This document shows, in pieces, positions 49,285-58,588 of a stretch of DNA of 64,000 bases. The translations under genes were made by a program, and so were the position numbers. Source of the DNA: Bacillota bacterium (GTDB taxonomy: Bacteria; Bacillota; UBA4882; UBA10575); NCBI GenBank assembly GCA_029782135.1, contig JAKOVI010000162.1:1-64000 (forward strand), in the 5' to 3' direction. How positions within the stretch are numbered: the first letter of the stretch is position 1; each line of letters starts with the position of its first letter. Below the pieces are notes generated by a model, which saw only the letters and a list, made by a program, of their open reading frames with translations, searched no databases and was not told the origin of the DNA.

Positions 49285-50568
49285 TTAACTGAACATCGGC
49301 TTACGATTGGTCCCCTTCCTCCCTTTTCGAGGCGCTTCATCCACCACTACCAGCCGGAACTTTGAAAGAAAGTGGAAAAGAAGGGCGGCTCCGATCAAGA
49401 TCCCGATAATGATTAGGAGTTGGGTCAGGGAGAGGTACCACCGTTGTAACACTCCTGTTGACTGGTAAACGGGAGCGGTAGTCACTGTTCCCACCACCCG
49501 GAGCGTACCAAGTAAAAGATAAGTATAGAAACCACCGAGGAAAGCATGGAGGACCCGCGCCACCAGGTAAGGTGTAATCCGGATATCCGTCTCATGGATC
49601 ACACTGATTACCTGGCCATGCACAGATAACCCGCTCCAGGCAATGATGGCGGAGGCGACCACCAACCGTTGCCCGAGTGGCGCCATCGCCTGCGCCGCCG
49701 CCACCGTTCCGAGGTCAATCTCGAAAAAACCCTTAATCACAGCTACTCCCAAGGCCGGGTCCAAGCCGAAAATTCTGAGCAGTCCTTTCAATCCAGGGAG
49801 GATCAAACTCATCAGACCGATCTCTTCCATAATGCGGCTCAATACCGAAAAGACAATGATAAAACCACCGATCATGAGCAGCGTAGTGATCGACTCGTTA
49901 ACGGCATCGCTGGCCAACCGGCCCAAAGGCCGGTTATCTTCCTGATGGGCCCGGCGCATCTCCCGGATCGCCCGTCGGAAAATATTCCCGTCTTCCTGTC
50001 CAAAGTGTTCCGCCTCCGGAGACGGTTGCTCTTTTACTTTTGATCCATAAAAGCGATAAAGAAAGCCGACCGAAAAGGCTGAGAGGTAATGCGCAACCGC
50101 GATCGTTGCTCCGAGTTCGGTGCGGCCAAACATGCCGACGGCAACCGCGCCAAACATGAAAAGCGGATCGGCGGTATTGGTAAAAGCCAGCAACCTTTCT
50201 CCTTCAATCCGGCTGCACATCTTCATCCGGCGGAACTTCGCGGTGATCACCGCATCCATCGGATAGCCGGCGGCCAGACCCATCGAAAGGGCAAACGCCC
50301 CTACCCCGGGCACATTAAAAACCGGCCGCATTAAAGGCTCCAGAAATACACCGATAAAATGGACAACCCCTAAGCCCAACATTACCTCTGTCAGCACAAA
50401 GAAAGGAAAAAGGGAAGGAAAAACGATCTGGCTAAAGATCCGCAATCCCTCTTTGGCCGCTTCTAAACATTCACGCGGATAAACCGCCAAAGAAATCGTA
50501 ATAATCGTAAAGACCAGCGCCAACAGGTAAAAAGCATTTTTCTGGATCCCGCTTGCGCTTACTTTCAT
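49285..50568 (-). CDS. ylbJ: Sporulation integral membrane protein YlbJ
   Basis: The 427-residue protein has about eight to ten membrane helices and the nucleoside-recognition (Gate) fold: IFSQIVFPSLFPFFVLTEVML near 46-66, LSMGLAAGYPMDAVITAKF near 95-113 and LPGLKGLLRIFGLDPALGVAVIKGFFE in the C-terminal half. This fits YlbJ, a mother-cell protein needed for spore maturation. ATG at 50568 has GGGGAG 6 bases upstream. Upstream genes on the same strand are yqhV-like and DUF441. Confidence 0.9.
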   Translation of the reverse strand: MKVSASGIQKNAFYLLALVFTIITISLAVYPRECLEAAKEGLRIFSQIVFPSLFPFFVLTEVMLGLGVVHFIGVFLEPLMRPVFNVPGVGAFALSMGLAAGYPMDAVITAKFRRMKMCSRIEGERLLAFTNTADPLFMFGAVAVGMFGRTELGATIAVAHYLSAFSVGFLYRFYGSKVKEQPSPEAEHFGQEDGNIFRRAIREMRRAHQEDNRPLGRLASDAVNESITTLLMIGGFIIVFSVLSRIMEEIGLMSLILPGLKGLLRIFGLDPALGVAVIKGFFEIDLGTVAAAQAMAPLGQRLVVASAIIAWSGLSVHGQVISVIHETDIRITPYLVARVLHAFLGGFYTYLLLGTLRVVGTVTTAPVYQSTGVLQRWYLSLTQLLIIIGILIGAALLFHFLSKFRLVVVDEAPRKGRKGTNRKPMFS

Positions 50569-50690
50569 CTCCATCTCCCCTCTCCTCCTCTTTTTTTTAA
50601 GGCTCTCCTCTTTAAAACAACAGTCGTTCCATCAGCAAAGCTTCTCCAGCAACCGCTTTCGGGTTCCTTGTCTCCAGGAGAAGGAGAAGC

Positions 50691-50963
50691 TTAGCTTTTC
50701 GTCCCGAGAATGGTAAAAAGGACGCCCAAAACAATGAGGCAGACTTTGACCAGCGAGAGCCGGACAGCCACCGCGACCAGTCCTAAGGTGCTGACCAACA
50801 AAAAGACCATGGGCCCAACCAAACCCAAAATGGCATTGAGTTGGAGCGCGGTTTCCACCTTCTGGAGACGGAGGAAGAGGAGCGCCGCTATGATCTCCAA
50901 CAACCCGGAGAGTAACCGTAAAATGGCCATTCCGGAAAGGATTTTCTGTTCGATCTCCTCCAC
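50691..50963 (-). CDS. yqhV: YqhV-like (DUF2619) membrane protein
   Basis: The 90-residue product has three hydrophobic segments with AILRLLSGLLEIIAALLFLR and NAILGLVGPMVFLLVSTLGL, the pattern of YqhV of spore formers. The GTG start at 50963 follows the DUF441 stop almost at once, so the pair is co-transcribed. Function unknown; in Bacillus yqhV is near the spoIIIA locus and is expressed in sporulation. Confidence 0.85.
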   Translation of the reverse strand: MEEIEQKILSGMAILRLLSGLLEIIAALLFLRLQKVETALQLNAILGLVGPMVFLLVSTLGLVAVAVRLSLVKVCLIVLGVLFTILGTKS

Positions 50964-50964
50964 C

Positions 50965-51423
50965 TCACTTTTTCACCAACTCAAACAGTCTGAGAAGGAT
51001 TGCGGTTAAACCGGCCGCCGCCAAGGGTCCGACCGGTATTCCCTTCAAAAAGGTCACCCCGATGACCGTTCCAACCACTAACCCGGCCATCACCTCCGGC
51101 CGCTCCTGCAGCAGACCCACACCTTGCCCGCAAAGGTAAGTCGCTATCGTTCCGCCGAGCAGCGAAAGGAGGCCCACCGGTGTAACAAAACTCTGGATGA
51201 TCTCTTTTCCCCCGATTTTATCCCTTGCTAACGGAACCATGACCGCAATCAACAAAAAAAGAAGCCCCCACTCCAAGGCGTGCCGTTCGGCAACCTCAAG
51301 GAGGAAGGGCGTCTTTAATAACTTAATAACCAAAAGAGAGCCGGCACTAGCCGCCAGGAGACTGTTGCCGGCGAGCATTCCAAGGAGAAAGAGCGCAACC
51401 AGGACAAGATTGGCTTTGAGCAT
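50965..51423 (-). CDS. DUF441 family membrane protein (YtwI-like)
   Basis: The 152-residue product has four or five membrane segments with WGLLFLLIAVMVPLARDKIGG and VVGTVIGVTFLKGIPVGPLA, matching DUF441 proteins. Function unknown. ATG at 51423 has GGGGTG 6 bases before it and is preferred over GTG at 51432. It is followed directly by the yqhV-like gene. Confidence 0.88.
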   Translation of the reverse strand: MLKANLVLVALFLLGMLAGNSLLAASAGSLLVIKLLKTPFLLEVAERHALEWGLLFLLIAVMVPLARDKIGGKEIIQSFVTPVGLLSLLGGTIATYLCGQGVGLLQERPEVMAGLVVGTVIGVTFLKGIPVGPLAAAGLTAILLRLFELVKK

Positions 51424-51493
51424 TATCTTCACCCCGCTCCACCAATCTATGTCAAAAAATGATTGTTTATGACAAGCGGCGGGTCTTTGTATG

Positions 51494-51518
51494 AAAAAAC
51501 CGCCCCGGCGGGCGGTTC
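51494..51518 (-). terminator. Intrinsic terminator after murA
   Basis: AACCGCCC-GCCG-GGGCGGTT on the minus strand followed by TTTTC. It lies about 75 bases past the murA stop. Confidence 0.85.
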
Positions 51519-51591
51519 GTGATCAAGACATTATCTCTTAAATATAACTGTTCTTCCCTTACGTCGTACTTTTCCCGGGGGGATCACTTGC

Positions 51592-52872
51592 TTAAGTCTG
51601 CTGCTCACATTCTTCCTCGTCTTCAAGGCGTTCAATCACGGCGCCGGCGCCCCGCAGCTTTTCCACCATCCGTTCATAACCGCGGTCAATACATTCGGCA
51701 CCGGAGACCAAAGTCACCCCTTCCGCGGCCAGTCCCCCAACCACCAACGCCGCACCGGCCCGCAAATCGGTCGTCTCCACCGGCGCTCCGCTTAGATGAG
51801 GCACTCCCTTGATAATCGCCCGGTCCCGGTCGACTTTCACGTCGGCGCCCATCCTGGTCAATTCGTCCAGATAACGGAAACGGTTGTCAAAGATGGTCTC
51901 CCGGATAATACTGGTTCCGTTGGCGATCGACATCAACACCCCAAACGGTTGCTGTAAATCCGTCGGAAAACCTGGATAAGGAGCAGTTTCCAACTCTGTA
52001 CTCCGTAAACGTTCTTTCGCGACCACCCTGATTGTTGTTTCGCCCTCTTCGATCTGGACGCCCGTCTCTTTTAATTTGATAATTGGCGTCCGTAAGTGAT
52101 CGGGCATCACATTCTCCAAGACTAAATCACCGCGGGTCGCAGCCGCCGCCATCATGTAAGTGCCGGCTTCAATCCGGTCGGGAATAATTGCATGTTCGGC
52201 ACCGCCAAGCCTGTTTACTCCCTGGATCCTGATCACTTCTGTACCCGCACCCCGGATCCGCGCGCCCATCGAATTCAGCAACACGGCCAGATCAACGATC
52301 TCAGGCTCCTTGGCGGCATTTTCAAGGACAAAAGTCCCCGGGGTCAGCGCGGCCAAATACATCAGATTAACTGTCGTCCCGACGCTGCTGCGATTAATAA
52401 AAAACCGGTCCTCTACCGGTGTCCCGATCTTCGCCTTCATCAATCCGTGTTCAATACTTACTTCCGCTCCCAAAGCATGGAAGCCCTTGATATGGAAATC
52501 AACCGGCCGCGGTCCGAGAAAACAGCCTCCCGGCAAAGGCACTTCCGCTTCTTTCAGACGGGCGAGCATTAAACCGGCAACGTAGAAAGAGCCCCTCAAT
52601 TTCCTGGCCATCTCATAGGGGACCTGCGTAAGTTTCAAGCCACTCCCATTAATCAGGACCGTCCCCGGTTTTTGCTCTTCGATTTTCACTCCCACATGAC
52701 GCAGGATCTCCGCTAAAACCACCATATCCAGATCACGGGGAAAGTTGGTCAGAATAACATCCTCTTCTCCTAAAGCCGCTCCCACCATCAAGGCCAGTCC
52801 GCTGTTTTTGGAACCGCTAATCTGAATCGAACCTTTTAGGGGATTTCCTCCCTCAATACGAAAAAAGGCCAT
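51592..52872 (-). CDS. murA: UDP-N-acetylglucosamine 1-carboxyvinyltransferase
   Basis: MurA adds enolpyruvate to UDP-GlcNAc, the first committed step of peptidoglycan synthesis. The 426-residue product keeps GSKNSGLALMVGA near 20-32, the catalytic Cys in PGGCFLGPRPVD near 115-126 and DLRAGAALVVGG near 377-388. The active-site Cys predicts sensitivity to fosfomycin. Its ATG overlaps the ireB stop by one base (TAATG), so the two are translationally coupled. Confidence 0.97.
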   Translation of the reverse strand: MAFFRIEGGNPLKGSIQISGSKNSGLALMVGAALGEEDVILTNFPRDLDMVVLAEILRHVGVKIEEQKPGTVLINGSGLKLTQVPYEMARKLRGSFYVAGLMLARLKEAEVPLPGGCFLGPRPVDFHIKGFHALGAEVSIEHGLMKAKIGTPVEDRFFINRSSVGTTVNLMYLAALTPGTFVLENAAKEPEIVDLAVLLNSMGARIRGAGTEVIRIQGVNRLGGAEHAIIPDRIEAGTYMMAAAATRGDLVLENVMPDHLRTPIIKLKETGVQIEEGETTIRVVAKERLRSTELETAPYPGFPTDLQQPFGVLMSIANGTSIIRETIFDNRFRYLDELTRMGADVKVDRDRAIIKGVPHLSGAPVETTDLRAGAALVVGGLAAEGVTLVSGAECIDRGYERMVEKLRGAGAVIERLEDEEECEQQT

Positions 52873-53126
52873 TAGTTCCCCTCTCTTTCCAGATAATACC
52901 GGACAAGTTCCTCCAGAATCTGATCCCGGTCCAGTTTTCTGATCAGAACACGTGCGTTTTTGTGGCTGGTAATATAGGCCGGATCACCAGAGAGGAGATA
53001 TCCTACTATCTGATCAAGAGGGTCATAACCCTTTTCGTTTAAAGCCGTACAAACCTCTTTCAGAACCTTCCTGACTTCCAATTGTTCTTCATCTTTAGGT
53101 TCAAAGCGAATGGTTTGGTCATTCAC
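52872..53126 (-). CDS. ireB: IreB/ReoM family regulatory phosphoprotein
   Basis: The 84-residue product has the family blocks [21 protein letters not shown] and [18 protein letters not shown]. In Enterococcus and Listeria, IreB/ReoM is phosphorylated on Thr by the PASTA kinase, and ReoM controls ClpCP-dependent loss of MurA. A Thr near the N-terminus (NDQTIRF) fits the known phosphorylation region. The start is GTG at 53126 with AAGGAGG 8 bases upstream. Instead of the usual ireB-ruvX neighbourhood, here it directly precedes murA, its likely target. Confidence 0.95.
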   Translation of the reverse strand: MNDQTIRFEPKDEEQLEVRKVLKEVCTALNEKGYDPLDQIVGYLLSGDPAYITSHKNARVLIRKLDRDQILEELVRYYLEREGN

Positions 53127-53229
53127 CTCATTTACCTCCTTAACCTGAGCTCATTACCACCTGCAACTTCTCGGCAACCATTTTTTCATCAGCAATATTA
53201 TCTGTGTAATTTCCGGAAAAAACCCTTAA

Positions 53230-53706
53230 TTATGCCGAGAGTTCATCTTTTTGCAAGAAAAGGTTCAATTCGATCTGCCCGTAGGGGATGGTAATGGGAA
53301 TCGTAAAGGCCATATTGATATGTTTCAAAAAGTTGGGAACCTCGCCATCCATGATCAGCAAAGGCGGGGTAATCGTGCAAAAATAACCCACCTCCGCCAG
53401 GTTGGTGCTTGCCGTTCCGACGATAATATTTTTTAACTCGCAAAGCGCACTCTGCCCCAAGGCATCGATCTCCGGGGAACTCTCCCCGAGCATTTGCGCG
53501 ATGATCTTTTTCGCCGTTTCCTTGGACATCCCGCAGATCACCTGTCCCTGAAGGTCACCCAAAACGCCAACTAAAACCGCAATCTCATACTTAGATAACG
53601 GATCCTCATTAAAGAACGGTTTGCCTGTTTTCACATCGGGATTCAACATACTTTCAATCACTGTATGTACTGCCTTCACAAACGAATCAATATGTTGAAA
53701 CGGCAC
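53230..53706 (-). CDS. CheX-like phosphatase family protein, second copy
   Basis: The 158-residue product has the CheX pattern GVLGDLQGQVICGM and the ExxN helix in SALCELKNIIVGTASTNLAE. GTG at 53706 has AAAGGAGG 8 bases upstream; earlier in-frame starts overlap that site. It is 104 bases before ireB and 37 bases after rpe. It differs from the copy at 29480, which is coupled to an HD-GYP gene. The target is probably a CheY-like receiver not in the window. Confidence 0.85.
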   Translation of the reverse strand: MPFQHIDSFVKAVHTVIESMLNPDVKTGKPFFNEDPLSKYEIAVLVGVLGDLQGQVICGMSKETAKKIIAQMLGESSPEIDALGQSALCELKNIIVGTASTNLAEVGYFCTITPPLLIMDGEVPNFLKHINMAFTIPITIPYGQIELNLFLQKDELSA

Positions 53707-53743
53707 AATCAAAACCTCCTTTACACTGGCATCCAATTCGGCA

Positions 53744-54409
53744 TTAACAACTGAGCTTTTTCAGTTCCTGAATGACCTGGGAGGGACTCTCTTGGTTCCG
53801 AAACACGTAAGTGCCGGCAATTATAAAATCCGCTCCGGCGGAAACCACCTCCGCCGCAGTCGTCCGGTTAATCCCACCGTCGACGCCAATCCGGCAATCC
53901 AGTTTTTTCTCGTTAATCACCCGGCGAAGCCGTTCAATCTTTTTTAATACCCCCTTAATCAGAGTTTGGCCGCCAAAACCCGGGTTGACCGTCATCAACA
54001 AAACAATCTTCAATTCCGGCAGGATCAGATCAAGATCCAGCATCTCCAATGGAGTGGCCGGATTCAAGGCGACGCCCGCTTCCATTCCTTCTCCTTGGAT
54101 CATCTGGACCAACCGGTGCAGGTGAACGGCGGTCTCAACATGCACAATCACCCGTTGACAACCGGCCTCCCGGAAAGGAACGACATAAAAATCGGGGTTG
54201 GTGACCATCAAATGCGCTTCAAAAGGTAAAGTGGAATATTCGCGAATTGCTTCGACCACCGGCGGGCCAAAAGTAAGATTCGGGACAAAATGGCCGTCCA
54301 TAATATCCAAATGAAGCCAATCGGCATTCTCCACCTTCGCTAATTCCGACCGGAGGTTGGAAAAATCGGCATTGAGGATCGAAGGTGCTACTTCGATTGG
54401 TTTGGACAT
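53744..54409 (-). CDS. rpe: Ribulose-phosphate 3-epimerase
   Basis: The 221-residue TIM-barrel enzyme interconverts ribulose and xylulose 5-phosphate. It has APSILNADFSNL, HLDIMDGHFVPNLTFGP (His and Asp metal ligands), HLMVTNP, MTVNPGFGGQ and VDGGI, all as expected. ATG at 54409 has AAAGGAG upstream and lies 4 bases after the rsgA stop. The order prpC-prkC-rsgA-rpe is conserved in Bacillota. Confidence 0.97.
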   Translation of the reverse strand: MSKPIEVAPSILNADFSNLRSELAKVENADWLHLDIMDGHFVPNLTFGPPVVEAIREYSTLPFEAHLMVTNPDFYVVPFREAGCQRVIVHVETAVHLHRLVQMIQGEGMEAGVALNPATPLEMLDLDLILPELKIVLLMTVNPGFGGQTLIKGVLKKIERLRRVINEKKLDCRIGVDGGINRTTAAEVVSAGADFIIAGTYVFRNQESPSQVIQELKKLSC

Positions 54410-54413
54410 TAAA

Positions 54414-55328
54414 TCATCTCCTTTTGCTACGGTTCTCCCCACTCCGCGGATATGGCCGGGCTTCCCCTTTTTTCAATTCCTCCAGAAACAACAGGTAATG
54501 TTCATAACGCCAGGGGAAGATCTTCCCCTCTTGCACGGCCGTTTTCACTGCGCAATCCGGTTCCTGTTGATGGAGACAACCAACAAAACGGCATTCCGGG
54601 CTATATTCAGCAAACTCGATAAAATACTGAGCCAGATCGCGGGGGGAAATAAAATCCAAGTCCAGCTTGGTAAAACCGGGAGTATCAAACAGGAAACCCT
54701 TCACTTCCGGCAAAGGTAGCAACTGCACTTCACGGGTGGTGTGCCGGCCGCGGCCAATCTTCTCACTAACCTGGCCGGTCTTCAACTGATATTGGGGAGC
54801 AAGCATATTGATCAAAGCGGATTTTCCTACGCCGGACGGGCCCGCCAGGGTCGTCGCCTCACCGGCAAGTTCGGCCAGCATTTCTGCACGTCCTTGCCCG
54901 GTTTTGGTGCTGGTGCAAAGCGCCCGGTAACCAATCTTCCGGTACGGCCCGGCATTCTCCGCAGCGCACTCCGCCTCCACCAGATCAGATTTGTTAAAAA
55001 CCAGCAAGGGGGAGAAATGATAGGCCTCCAGCATGACCAAAAAACGGTCGATCAAAACGTAATTAAAGTCTGGATCTTTATGGGCAAAAACCAAGGCCAC
55101 TTGGGTTACATTGGCCACATAAGGCCGTTTAAGCACCGTGCTGCGGGGGTGAACCTTTTCAATCACCCCTTGTGCGGTTGGGAGCAGCTCATAATCGACC
55201 AGGTCACCGACATAAATATCTCCACACTGCCGGAGTTTCCCACGCGGAACAGCAACAATCGTTTCTCCACACTCATTCAGTAGATAATAAAAACCGCCAA
55301 TAATTCTGACAACCCGCCCAACCGGCAA
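54414..55328 (-). CDS. rsgA: Ribosome small subunit-dependent GTPase A
   Basis: RsgA helps late 30S assembly. The 304-residue product has an N-terminal OB domain, the circularly permuted GTPase motifs NKSDLVE (G4), GPSGVGKSALIN (G1) and DTPGF (G3), and a C-terminal zinc site (CRFVGCLHQQEPDC). The start is TTG at 55328, with AGGAGGGG about 6 bases before it. It sits between prkC and rpe in the conserved order. Confidence 0.97.
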   Translation of the reverse strand: MPVGRVVRIIGGFYYLLNECGETIVAVPRGKLRQCGDIYVGDLVDYELLPTAQGVIEKVHPRSTVLKRPYVANVTQVALVFAHKDPDFNYVLIDRFLVMLEAYHFSPLLVFNKSDLVEAECAAENAGPYRKIGYRALCTSTKTGQGRAEMLAELAGEATTLAGPSGVGKSALINMLAPQYQLKTGQVSEKIGRGRHTTREVQLLPLPEVKGFLFDTPGFTKLDLDFISPRDLAQYFIEFAEYSPECRFVGCLHQQEPDCAVKTAVQEGKIFPWRYEHYLLFLEELKKGEARPYPRSGENRSKRR

Positions 55329-55478
55329 CCAATCCCCTCCTGGAGTAAAAAAGTAAGTGCTATCTTATTTCTCGGCAAGGACAAAGCATTTCTACAGCGC
55401 TTCTTGATCCCACAAACGTAGAAAAACCGTTCACGGATCACTTAACCGCTCGCGAACCGGCTCCGGTCGGTCATCCCC

Positions 55479-57164
55479 TCAGTTCTCCTCAAACATCTGC
55501 TCCGGCCCGGTACTAATCCCGGTTGGACCGGCGCTGACCACAAAACTCATCTCAGTGTTGATCGGGACAACCTCGCCGGGAAGCGGTTTTTGATCCAAAA
55601 TGTTCCCTTGGAGATAGGGGCTTGTTTTATAGATCACGGAATTATTGAAAACCAAACCCAAACTTGGCAATTCCGACTGAACCTTCACTAAAGGCGCACC
55701 GATAAAATTCGGAACCTCCACATACTCAGGGCCAAGACTCCGGTAAATATCGACCGTTGCCCCTTTTTGAATCTTTGTGTTCGGAGCAGGCTTTTGCCGG
55801 ATAATATGGTCTTCGGGTACATTCCGGTTACTCTCCGAGTAGATGTCGCCTCTCTTTAAACCCGCCTGGTCCAAGAGAATTTCAGCTTCAATTAAAGTTT
55901 TTCCGGTTAAATCCGGGACCATTACCGTCTCGATCCCCGAACTGACCACGACATCAATAACGCGGCCTTTCCGGACAATCATCCCGGGTTTGGGTACCTG
56001 CGAAAGAATCCCCCCCGGTTGCACCGTCTCATTTGGTTCGCGTTTTACCACATTCAGCCGCAAACCATTTTTTTCCGCGAGTTTTTCCGCCTCGGTCACC
56101 TCAAAACCGATTAAGTTCGGAACCGCAACTTCAGGTTTGGCCGGAATCAAGTATAAATAACCGACTCCCGCCAACGCCAGCGCGGCAAAGATCGAAAAGA
56201 GCACCGCGGTAAAATTGAGCAATCTGGTTTTAAAGGTTTTCTTCGGTTTCTCCGCCCGCTGACCTTTTCCTGGATCCTTCTCTTCTTCAAGCCGTGGCAA
56301 CTCGAGGATTTGGGTCGGATAATCCTCGAACTCTTCATGCTCCGGTTTTAAGCCTAAAATTTCCTGAAGGTCTTTGCTCAAGACCAAAGCGGAAGGATAC
56401 CGTTTCTCTAAATCTTTCGCCAGTAACCGTTGGATTAAAACCCCGACCGGCTTCGGATTTTGCGCCACAATCTCTTTGAGCAGCGGCGGCTCTTCTTGCA
56501 AATGTTTCAAAGCAACGGCAATCGGGCTTTCTCCTTGAAACGGCACTTCCCCGGTGAGCATTTCGTAAACGACGCACCCGAGTGAGTACAGATCGGACTG
56601 CGGTCCGACCGGCAACCCCTTGGCTTGCTCAGGTGAGAAATACTGTACCGAACCCATGACCACCCCGGTCTGGGTGTAGCCGCTGGTCGTCACCGCCCGG
56701 GCAATTCCGAAATCAGTAACCTTGACCACTCCATCATTGGTGATGAGAATATTATGCGGTTTAATATCACGATGAATAATATTATGCTCATGGGCATGGC
56801 GCAATGCCTCGCTGATCTGAAGCGTAATCCGTAATGCACGGTTTAAGGCAAAGGGCGCTTCTTTCTTGATCAATTCTTTAAGATTGGTGCCTGCAATATA
56901 TTCCATGACGATGTAGTGCGTCTCACCGTCTTGACCGACATCAAAGATATTGACCACGTTCGAATGGGAAAGACTAGCCGCGGATTGCGCTTCCCGCCTG
57001 AACCTTTCCACAAATTCTTTATCTGATGAATACTGTGACCGCAGAATCTTGATGGCAACCGTCCGTTGCAGCAGAGTGCATTCTGCCTTATAGACTAATG
57101 CCATCCCACCTTCACCGATCAGCTCGAGAATCCGGTATCGATTACCCAAAAGACTACCTATCAC
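55479..57164 (-). CDS. prkC: PASTA-domain Ser/Thr protein kinase (PrkC/Stk1)
   Basis: The 561-residue product has a kinase domain (about 8-265) with GEGGMALVYKAE, the VAIK lysine, HRDIKPHNIL and DFGIA, a juxtamembrane linker, one membrane helix (about 323-345) and three PASTA repeats outside (VPNLIGFEVTEAEKLAEKNG and two more). PASTA domains bind muropeptides and cell-wall precursors. GTG at 57164 has GAGG 6 bases before it. Its partner phosphatase prpC lies upstream, an FHA protein further upstream and ireB/murA 3 kb downstream, so the full signalling set is clustered. Confidence 0.96.
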   Translation of the reverse strand: MIGSLLGNRYRILELIGEGGMALVYKAECTLLQRTVAIKILRSQYSSDKEFVERFRREAQSAASLSHSNVVNIFDVGQDGETHYIVMEYIAGTNLKELIKKEAPFALNRALRITLQISEALRHAHEHNIIHRDIKPHNILITNDGVVKVTDFGIARAVTTSGYTQTGVVMGSVQYFSPEQAKGLPVGPQSDLYSLGCVVYEMLTGEVPFQGESPIAVALKHLQEEPPLLKEIVAQNPKPVGVLIQRLLAKDLEKRYPSALVLSKDLQEILGLKPEHEEFEDYPTQILELPRLEEEKDPGKGQRAEKPKKTFKTRLLNFTAVLFSIFAALALAGVGYLYLIPAKPEVAVPNLIGFEVTEAEKLAEKNGLRLNVVKREPNETVQPGGILSQVPKPGMIVRKGRVIDVVVSSGIETVMVPDLTGKTLIEAEILLDQAGLKRGDIYSESNRNVPEDHIIRQKPAPNTKIQKGATVDIYRSLGPEYVEVPNFIGAPLVKVQSELPSLGLVFNNSVIYKTSPYLQGNILDQKPLPGEVVPINTEMSFVVSAGPTGISTGPEQMFEEN

Positions 57165-57285
57165 ACGCTTCACCTCAATCAGCTAGTCAAACCCTGAAAA
57201 ATACGATAATTCGGGACGATTTTCACAAAGTGGTTTTTCGCCATCAACCAGGTAAATTCCTTCTCCGCCTTATGATGGAGACAAC

Positions 57286-57981
57286 TCAAAGAAAAGCGAC
57301 AATGACGGAGATATTATCGATTCCGCCCTTCTCATTGGCCGTCTGCACCATCTGCTCGGCAATCTCTTGGGGTGAAAGCTCCGCGCTGAGCAGCGCAGCA
57401 ATCTCTTCATGGGAGAGCATCACCGTGAGCCCGTCCGAACAGAGTAAGACCCGATCGCCCGGGGCGATGGCATACTCGGCATACTCCACCTTGACTTCCA
57501 TGGGTGTCCCTAAGGCCCTGGTCAGAATATGCCTTTGCGGATGGTTTCTGGCTTGCTCTTCCGTGATTCCGCCGTTCCGCACCAGCTCGGCCACCAAAGT
57601 ATGATCCTCCGTCAATTGGGTCAATACACCTTGCCGCCACAGGTAAACGCGGCTATCCCCCACATGGGCCACACAAATCCGGCCGTTTTCCACTTTGACG
57701 ACCGCTACCGTCGTCCCCATTCCTGTGCATTCCTCGTGCTCACCGGCATATTTTAACAGAACATGATTGGCTTCTTGGATGACGGACGCTAAAGCTTCCT
57801 TAAAATCCGGGCCTTCCGCTTCCAAGGCCAGCACCCGTTCGACCACTAAGGCACTGGCTACTTCGCCGGCCTGGTGGCCACCCATGCCGTCCGCCAAGAC
57901 CAAAAGCGTTCCCTTACGGCCAATACAATCTTCGTTGATCTCGCGCACCTTACCTACGTGGGTTGCCATTCCAACCTTCAT
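57286..57981 (-). CDS. prpC: PP2C-type protein phosphatase (PrpC/Stp)
   Basis: The 231-residue PP2C reverses PrkC phosphorylation. Motifs: VGKVREINEDC, VLADGMGGHQAGEVAS, HVGDSRVYL, LCSDGLTVML and GGIDNISVIV, with all metal-binding Asp residues. ATG at 57981 has GGGGGAG just before it; a longer frame to 58047 is not supported. The gene lies 121 bases before prkC, in the usual order. Confidence 0.96.
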   Translation of the reverse strand: MKVGMATHVGKVREINEDCIGRKGTLLVLADGMGGHQAGEVASALVVERVLALEAEGPDFKEALASVIQEANHVLLKYAGEHEECTGMGTTVAVVKVENGRICVAHVGDSRVYLWRQGVLTQLTEDHTLVAELVRNGGITEEQARNHPQRHILTRALGTPMEVKVEYAEYAIAPGDRVLLCSDGLTVMLSHEEIAALLSAELSPQEIAEQMVQTANEKGGIDNISVIVAFL

Positions 57982-58095
57982 CTCTCCCCCACCTCGCAAC
58001 CTCTTTACGGCTCGCAACCAGATGACCGGGGACTTTTGCACCATCATCTGTCTTCCTAATAACTATGCGGCGCTAATCTCTTGCAGCCTGGAATC

Positions 58096-58524
58096 TTAGC
58101 TCTGTGGCCGCTCTTGATGTAGCGCAATAACTTTAAGCACCGACCCGCCAACTTTGACCTCATCTCCGGGAGAAATAAAGGTGGCCTCGATCCGGCGGTT
58201 ATTACAGTAGGTGCCGTTCGTACTCCCTAGATCCTTTAATAAAAAGGCCTTCTTCTTAGGGTGATATTGCAAAATCGCATGCTCCCGCGAAACTTGCGGA
58301 TCGTTCAGTTGGATATGATTCTCCATTTGCCGGCCAATCTTCATCGTCATTGGCGTCAAGAGAAACTCCCGGCCTTTGTCAGGGCCGTCAATCACTACGA
58401 CGGCAATCTGTGGCAGCGGGGGTGTCTGCAGTTTGGATCTTTTAAAAACCTTAGTGTCATCAACCAATTCTTCCGGGTTTACCCGGTTTTTTCCCCAACT
58501 TAACCACCATTCTTTAATTTTCAT
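58096..58524 (-). CDS. FHA domain protein
   Basis: The 142-residue product has an FHA domain (about 60-130) with KIGRQMENHIQL, VSREHAIL and LGSTNGTYCNNR, the Arg, Ser and Asn residues that bind phospho-Thr. The N-terminal 40 residues hold a Thr in VDDTKVFKRSK that could be a kinase site. It lies between rlmN and prpC, so it is a good candidate reader or substrate of PrkC. This gene is not part of the classical prpC-prkC pair. Confidence 0.9.
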   Translation of the reverse strand: MKIKEWWLSWGKNRVNPEELVDDTKVFKRSKLQTPPLPQIAVVVIDGPDKGREFLLTPMTMKIGRQMENHIQLNDPQVSREHAILQYHPKKKAFLLKDLGSTNGTYCNNRRIEATFISPGDEVKVGGSVLKVIALHQERPQS

Positions 58525-58588
58525 TATAACACATCTCCTATGATTGAAGTGTAAAACAAAGCACCGCCGCGAAAAGTTAAAGATCTAT

